From NCBI RefSeq assembly GCF_965219595.1, contig NZ_OZ244781.1:744001-808000 (forward strand): a stretch of 64,000 nucleotides of DNA, in the 5' to 3' direction. Below are positions 59,358-64,000 of this stretch, piece by piece; position 1 is the stretch's first letter; each line of letters begins with the position of its first letter. The notes below the pieces were generated by a model. The model did no database searches, was not told the DNA's origin, and worked only from the letters and a program-made list of their open reading frames with translations. A program made the position numbers and the translations under genes. The stretch comes from Poriferisodalis sp022821985 (lineage in GTDB: Bacteria > Actinomycetota > Acidimicrobiia > Acidimicrobiales > Poriferisodalaceae).

Positions 59358-59393
59358 AGCTCAGGGCCAGCAGTACATTTCGAGGGAGTCCCC

Positions 59394-59466
59394 GCCCTCG
59401 TAGCTCAGGGGATAGAGCGTCGGTTTCCTAAACCGTGCGTCGCAGGTTCGAATCCTGCCGAGGGCG
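59394..59466 (+). tRNA. tRNA-Arg (anticodon CCT)
   Basis: A full cloverleaf of 73 nt: acceptor GCCCTCG/CGAGGGC, D arm GCTC/GAGC, anticodon arm TCGGT-TTCCTAA-ACCGT, five-base variable loop, T arm GCAGG-TTCGAAT-CCTGC, discriminator G. No CCA is encoded. It reads AGG codons. tRNA-Arg genes are common integration sites; it marks the right edge of the accessory region. Confidence 0.95.
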
Positions 59467-59480
59467 CATGGACGGCCGGT

Positions 59481-60227
59481 TCAGGCGAGAAGCGTGTTCA
59501 GGGTCGAGGTGAGCACAGCCTTGGTCTCAGTGGCGGACAGGCCGCGGTGGCGGCGGAGGTAGTCGATCGAGTCGAGCTGGGTCAGCAGATCGCCTGCCGC
59601 GAGCACTGCGTCGCCGTCTGCCGCCGTGTCTGACGTCGGCGCACTGGTCTTAGGCCGAGGCGAGCGCGACGCCGACTCGGGGGCGTCGGTCCCCGAGTCA
59701 GGCGTGCGGGCTTCGAGTTCGGGGGCGAACTGGAGCTTGAACTGCTGACGCATCTCGTCGCGGGCCGTGGCGAGCTGCTCGCCGATGCGGGGCAGCCGGT
59801 GGGCATGCGCCAGGGTCGCCCGGTATTCCGGACCGATCGAGTCGTACAAGCGCAGGCGCATCGTCACGAAGTCGTCGATGCGGCCCTCCAGCGGACCCTG
59901 GCCGATGGCGTGCAAGCGTGTGAGGGGAGCGGTGCGCTCACGGTTGCGCCTGATCGTGGCTTCGAGCAGCTCGCCCGGATCGGCGAAGTACCGGTACAGC
60001 GAGCGCAACGAGAGTCCTGATCGGGCCGCCGCTTGCTCCATGGTCGGGAACAGCGACTCCTCGGCGAACATCTCGAGCACCACGTCGAGCACCGCGTTGA
60101 TGTTGCGCTCCCGCCGAGCCACCCGGCCATCCGCCGGCGTCGCATCATCAGGCGGAGGGCCAGCCTCCACACCCGGTGGCACCCGATCAGTCACTGATGC
60201 ACGCACCCGCTTCTGACGCCCAGCCAT
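59481..60227 (-). CDS. TetR-family regulator
   Basis: The 248-residue protein has an HTH at residues about 35-85 (VLEMFAEESLFPTMEQAAAR, then GLSLRSLYRYFADPGEL) and a ligand-binding C-terminus interrupted by a Ser/Pro/Thr-rich insert (about 180-210). The ATG at 60227 is chosen within a longer frame because the upstream residues are low-complexity. It may regulate the sulfatase fusion downstream of it. Confidence 0.82.
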   Translation of the reverse strand: MAGRQKRVRASVTDRVPPGVEAGPPPDDATPADGRVARRERNINAVLDVVLEMFAEESLFPTMEQAAARSGLSLRSLYRYFADPGELLEATIRRNRERTAPLTRLHAIGQGPLEGRIDDFVTMRLRLYDSIGPEYRATLAHAHRLPRIGEQLATARDEMRQQFKLQFAPELEARTPDSGTDAPESASRSPRPKTSAPTSDTAADGDAVLAAGDLLTQLDSIDYLRRHRGLSATETKAVLTSTLNTLLA

Positions 60228-60296
60228 CTGCAGTCGCCTCGGCGCCGGGCGTAACGGATGACGCGCCACCTCGGGGGCCGGCCGCATCCCGGTCAG

Positions 60297-62930
60297 TCAT
60301 GACATCAGTCTCAGCATCTCGCGGGCCACCATGGGGCCGGCGTTCTGGTTCTGGCCGGTCACGAGGTTGCCGTCGACCACCCAGTGGTTGGCGAGCGGGT
60401 CGCGGAACCGGGTCACGCTCTCGAACAGGGCGCCGGCCTTGCGCAGCTCGGTCTCGGGATGCTGCGGCGTGGCGGTGATGCGCAGCTCCCGGACTTGCTT
60501 GTCGGTTACCCCGGTCACCCTGCGGCCCGCCACCAGCGGGCTGCCGTCGGCGGCCTTCGCCTTGAGCAGCCCGAGCGGGCCGTGGCAGACGCCGCCGATC
60601 ACGCTGCCGCGCTGGTTGGCCTCGGTGATCTTGCGGCCGAGCTCCTCAGAGAACCCGAAGTCGAACGCAGCACCCCAGCCGCCTGCCAGGAAGACGATCG
60701 AGTAGGCGGCGATATCGACCTCGCCAATGGCGAGCGAGTTGTTCACCTTGGCTTTGAATTCATCGTCGGCCAGGAATCGGTCACAGGCCTCGGTGCGCAG
60801 CGGGGCACGCACCGACTGGGGATCCACCGGGATGACTCCCCCGTTGGGGCTGGCGATGTCCACCGACATGCCCGCATCGGCGAAGGCGTAGTACGGCACG
60901 GTCATCTCGCTGGCGAACACCCCGGTCGGCTTGCCGACGTCGAGCACGCCGTGGTTCGTCGCCACGATCAGCGCCCGCCGCCCGGCGCCGTCGGCGTCAG
61001 TCGTCTCGGTGTCTTCCGGGTGCATGCCGAGCCGCTGCAGCACCTTGCGTATGGCACGAGCGGGCGGTGGCACTCTCTTCGAAGCAGAACCCGTCGTGGC
61101 CGGGATGGGGCCGGGCGTTCGGGTGGCGTAGGGCCATGGCTGGTTGCGTTCGGGCACGGCCCGGGCTCGTTCGACGGCCAAGCGTTGCTCCAGCTCGGCG
61201 AACACCTCCTGCGCGCTGGGATCCGCCCAGCGGTTGTGGGCCTCGATCGGGTCGGCGTCGAGGTCGTACAGCTCCCACTGGTCGGGCAGCGGCTCGGTGC
61301 GGTACACCTCTCCCGCAGGGCCGTCGGCCGCCAGATGCCGCACGCCCGGCTCGGTCCACGTCGCCGGATCGTCGAACGTGCGCACGATCTTCCACAGATG
61401 GCCCGCGTCGTCGTCCCCGGCCCCGTCCGTATCTCTGCCCCCGCCCGCGCCGCCGTCCCCACTCCCGGCCGTGCCTCCGGCCCCGGCCACCCGGCAGACC
61501 AGGCTCTCGAAGTTGGCACCCACATGGGCGGGCACCTGGATGCGCAGCGGCGGCGGCGTCCTGCCCATCCGGCGAGCCATTCCGCTGGCCCCCGAGTCGC
61601 CCTCGGGCATGTTGTCGCGTGTCATCAGATAGACCGAGCGGTCGCGGTCGGGCTCGGCATCGCCATCGACCACACCCATCAGGTCACGGCCCGGCAGCGG
61701 GTGCACCTCGGTGTGGCTGCCCCGCAGCTCCTCGGCGGCCGACGCCGCATCGATTCCCGCCGCCGAAAGCAGCGTCGGCACCAGATCGACATGCGACGTC
61801 GGCGCATCGACAGCCCGGCCAGCCGTCGCCTTCGAGCCCACCCGGGCGATCACGAACGGCACCCGCGTCGCCTCGTCATACAGGTTGAACCACTTCTGAT
61901 GCAGCCCGCCGTGGGCGCCCAACAGTTCTCCATGGTCCGACGTGCGCACCAGCACTGCGTCAGACGAGCCGCCCTCTGTCACTGCACGGCGCACCCGGTC
62001 GAGCGGGCCGTCGACCTCGGCATGGAGCCGGTAGTACAGACTGCGGTATTCGGCCGCGTGGTTGCGATACAGCCGCTCGACCGCCGGCGCCAGCCCGTAG
62101 GTGGTCGGATACGACGCCCGGTAGGCAATCTGCGCCGCGGGCTTGGTCGACAGATCCTCGTCGTCGGTCGGCGATGCGGGGATCGGCGGCGGTTCGGCAG
62201 CAGTCAGCGGAATGTCGCTGCTGCCGCGGCGCAGCCACGCCGGGCCGAGCCACACCGGAGCAAACACGATGTCATGGGGGTTGACGAAGCTGGCCACCAG
62301 CAGGAACGGCCGAAGCGCTGCCGCCTCGCCCGCCCGCCGGCGTGCGTACCGGTCTTCCAGCCAGGCCACCACCCGGTCAGCGAACAGGGGGTCGCGCACG
62401 AGGCCGCTGTTGGCCAGTGCGGCGCCATGAGGCTCGGGCCCGATCCAGCCGGAGAATCCGAACTCGTCGAGCGGGTCGGCGTCGAGGTACGCCTGCACGG
62501 CGTCGCCGTCGACTACACCCTCGTCGTCATTGGTTGCCAGCGGGACCCCCGCAGCGCCGACCAGGTCGGCGTGGCTCATATGCCACTTGCCCTGGTAGTG
62601 CGTGTCGTAGCCGCCGGCCCGGAACCAGTGGCCCAGCGTGGGCACCTCGCCGGGCCGCAGCCAGCGCATCCGGCTGTCGTCGGCCATCTTGCCGAGGCCG
62701 TTCGTCTGGGTGACGCCGTGCACATCGGGGTACTGGCCGGTGAACAGCGTGGGCCGGCTCGGCACGCAGGCCAGCGAGCCGGTGTAGTGGCGGCTGAACG
62801 ATACGCCATGATCGGTGAACCACGCAGCGCCCAGACTCTGGCGCCATGCTGCGACCTCAGGCGGCTCGTAGGGAGGCGCGGCCCGCTCCTGGTCGGTCAT
62901 CAAGATCACGACATCGGGCCGAGCGCTCAT
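60297..62930 (-). CDS. sulfatase fused to DJ-1/PfpI domain
   Basis: 877 residues. Residues 1-630 are a type I sulfatase with C55-V-P-S-R59, metal motif LMTDQE, GKWHMSHADL and TSDHGELLGAHGG. From about 645 a DJ-1/PfpI glutamine-amidotransferase-like domain follows, with nucleophile Cys in GGVCHGPLGLLKA. Both catalytic sites appear intact. A fusion of these families is unusual. The substrate is a sulfate ester or phosphonate, not identified. It overlaps the SRPBCC gene by ATGA. Confidence 0.85.
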   Translation of the reverse strand: MSARPDVVILMTDQERAAPPYEPPEVAAWRQSLGAAWFTDHGVSFSRHYTGSLACVPSRPTLFTGQYPDVHGVTQTNGLGKMADDSRMRWLRPGEVPTLGHWFRAGGYDTHYQGKWHMSHADLVGAAGVPLATNDDEGVVDGDAVQAYLDADPLDEFGFSGWIGPEPHGAALANSGLVRDPLFADRVVAWLEDRYARRRAGEAAALRPFLLVASFVNPHDIVFAPVWLGPAWLRRGSSDIPLTAAEPPPIPASPTDDEDLSTKPAAQIAYRASYPTTYGLAPAVERLYRNHAAEYRSLYYRLHAEVDGPLDRVRRAVTEGGSSDAVLVRTSDHGELLGAHGGLHQKWFNLYDEATRVPFVIARVGSKATAGRAVDAPTSHVDLVPTLLSAAGIDAASAAEELRGSHTEVHPLPGRDLMGVVDGDAEPDRDRSVYLMTRDNMPEGDSGASGMARRMGRTPPPLRIQVPAHVGANFESLVCRVAGAGGTAGSGDGGAGGGRDTDGAGDDDAGHLWKIVRTFDDPATWTEPGVRHLAADGPAGEVYRTEPLPDQWELYDLDADPIEAHNRWADPSAQEVFAELEQRLAVERARAVPERNQPWPYATRTPGPIPATTGSASKRVPPPARAIRKVLQRLGMHPEDTETTDADGAGRRALIVATNHGVLDVGKPTGVFASEMTVPYYAFADAGMSVDIASPNGGVIPVDPQSVRAPLRTEACDRFLADDEFKAKVNNSLAIGEVDIAAYSIVFLAGGWGAAFDFGFSEELGRKITEANQRGSVIGGVCHGPLGLLKAKAADGSPLVAGRRVTGVTDKQVRELRITATPQHPETELRKAGALFESVTRFRDPLANHWVVDGNLVTGQNQNAGPMVAREMLRLMS

Positions 62931-63370
62931 CGAGCGGCCTTTCGCAGGTGATCGTCGAGGCCGTGCAGCATCTGGTTCGACACCTTCGAGAGCTGGCGGC
63001 TCAGCACCGTTGCTGCCAACTGCTGCGGCGGGCGCGGCCCGACATCCACGGAACTGGTCAGCGTGATCTGCGTCGAGCCGTCCCCGTCGTCGAGCTGCCA
63101 GGTGTTGCGCAGCGACCGGATCGCCGACGGCAGTCCTTCCACGACGTAGCTGAGCCGTTCGCCGTCAACCCATTCGACGACGCGCTCGACAAGCGTCCTG
63201 CGGCCGGACTGGATGCGCCGCACCATGCCCACGCCTTCCCGCTGGGCGCTGAGCAGGCACGAATGATCCACGATGGCAGCCCAGCGAGCGATCTCGCCGA
63301 AGTCCGCCAGCACCGCCCACACCTCGGCGGCCGGTGCCGGGACCCTCAGCGTGGCCGTGGTGTCGCTCAC
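62927..63370 (-). CDS. SRPBCC/polyketide-cyclase-like protein
   Basis: This 147-residue START-like protein has ATLRVPAPAAEVWAVLADFG, then IARWAAIVDHSC, VERVVEWVDGERLSYVVEG and a C-terminal helix. It could bind a small hydrophobic ligand. GTG 63370 begins at VSDTTATLRV. It is coupled to the sulfatase-DJ-1 gene by a four-base overlap and may sequester its product (inference). Confidence 0.78.
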   Translation of the reverse strand: MSDTTATLRVPAPAAEVWAVLADFGEIARWAAIVDHSCLLSAQREGVGMVRRIQSGRRTLVERVVEWVDGERLSYVVEGLPSAIRSLRNTWQLDDGDGSTQITLTSSVDVGPRPPQQLAATVLSRQLSKVSNQMLHGLDDHLRKAAR

Positions 63371-63491
63371 GCCGGCCACCCTAGCCCCGGCGCCATCAAT
63401 TGTCGTGAGGACTGGCACTTGTTTCGCCTGTTCACATCTGCGGCCAGCCGGCGCCCGCGGCAACATTGGGGCCCAGCGAAGAGGAGCCAGC

Positions 63492-64000
63492 ATGCACGTC
63501 AGCGCCACCCTGCCCCAGCACAACCTGCGAGCCGTGCCCGACGAGGTGCGGCGGATCGAGGCCGACGGGTACGACTGCGTCGTCACCATGGAGAACCGGC
63601 ACGAGCCGTTCATCCCGCTGGGCATCGCAGCGGTGCACAGCGAGCGGGTGCGGCTGGCGACCAGCGTGGCGATCAGCTTCCCCCGCAGCCCCATGGTGAC
63701 TGCGTCGACCGCCTGGGACCTGCAGGGGGCCTCGGACGGACGGTTCGTGCTCGGCATCGGCAGCCAGGTCAAGGGGCACAACGAGCGGCGGTTCAGCGTG
63801 CCGTGGTCGGCGCCGGCGCCCCGCATGGCCGAATACGTGCAGGCGATCCGGGCCATCTGGCGTGCTTGGTCGACCGGCGAGCGGTTGAGCTACGAGGGCG
63901 AGCACTACCAGTTCTCGCTGATGACGCCGAACTTCACGCCCGAGCCCATTGAAGCTCCGCCGCCAATCATGATCGCTGCGGTCGGGCCCGCCATGCTGCG
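63492..64000 (+). CDS. LLM-class flavin-dependent oxidoreductase (partial at window edge)
   Basis: Luciferase-like monooxygenase reading off the window edge after 169 codons. ISFPRSPMVTASTAWDLQGASDGRFVLGIGSQVKGHNERRF is the core F420/FMN-dependent LLM motif. GAGGAG ribosome site before the ATG. It probably uses FMNH2 or F420. C-terminus missing from the window. Confidence 0.85.
   Translation, partial: MHVSATLPQHNLRAVPDEVRRIEADGYDCVVTMENRHEPFIPLGIAAVHSERVRLATSVAISFPRSPMVTASTAWDLQGASDGRFVLGIGSQVKGHNERRFSVPWSAPAPRMAEYVQAIRAIWRAWSTGERLSYEGEHYQFSLMTPNFTPEPIEAPPPIMIAAVGPAML

Noticed and set aside
59394..59466. A left attachment-site copy of the tRNA-Arg 3' end
   Set aside because: I looked for the tRNA 3' sequence elsewhere in the window and did not find it, and there is no integrase gene.
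1..64000. CRISPR arrays
   Set aside because: No regularly spaced direct repeats were seen at any position. The only short direct repeats are target duplications and two dispersed intergenic repeats.

Overview
The window is GC-rich throughout (roughly two thirds G+C by eye) and reads as an actinobacterial chromosome. EthD-domain, DUF2237, DUF4032, LLM-flavin oxidoreductase and VapB45/VapC45-like genes all point that way. So do many start codons lying 6-7 nt after a TANNNT -10 box, the signature of leaderless mRNAs common in Actinobacteria. A soil or marine acidimicrobial-type lineage is my best guess, but no rRNA or marker gene is present to settle it.

Region 1 (1-11.2 kb) is catabolic. It holds a diiron oxygenase/EthD pair, an amidohydrolase, an acyl-CoA dehydrogenase divergent from a short-chain dehydrogenase, an amidase, a DUF985 cupin, a second dehydrogenase, a CnbZ/RidA-like protein, a TetR regulator and an inositol-monophosphatase-like enzyme. 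Region 2 (10.8-24.5 kb) carries lipoproteins, two near-identical DUF2237 genes bracketing 7.7 kb, an alpha/beta hydrolase, two toxin-antitoxin (TA) pairs, a choline-sulfatase-like enzyme and a DUF4032 kinase-like protein.

Region 3 (24.5-33.9 kb) is a patchwork of small modules: VapBC, DUF2283/DUF4258, a VapB with a ten-codon VapC stub, an aminoglycoside-phosphotransferase-like gene with a scrambled duplicate, an Abi_2/HEPN protein, an RDD membrane protein, and a ParB-like/D12 adenine-methylase pair facing a PIN-domain gene. It also contains dispersed repeats and a possible small RNA.

Region 4 (34.1-53.5 kb) is the main accessory system, a tightly packed minus-strand operon of seven genes. 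In order of transcription they are a HhH-SNF2 helicase, a SNF2/DUF3883 helicase, a DUF1156 DNA methyltransferase, a DUF499 ATPase with an N-terminal Swt1-type HEPN domain, a SIR2-like protein, a 192-residue protein and a Rad50/SMC-like zinc-hook ATPase. It resembles DISARM-related methylation/helicase defence arrays with an added SIR2-SMC module. The ATPase is broken twice: by an in-frame amber codon, and by an ISL3 element that itself contains an IS3 element. Removing each IS and one target duplication restores both reading frames exactly.

Region 5 (53.6-59.5 kb) continues the defence/TA theme: an ASCH protein, a zinc-ribbon HNH nuclease, HicB with a HicA stub, a Panacea antitoxin/PemK-like toxin pair, a convergent nucleotidyltransferase/HEPN pair, an IS256-family element and tRNA-Arg(CCT). 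After the tRNA (59.5-64 kb) the sequence returns to metabolism: TetR, a sulfatase fused to a DJ-1/PfpI domain, an SRPBCC protein, and the start of an LLM-class flavin oxidoreductase cut by the window edge.
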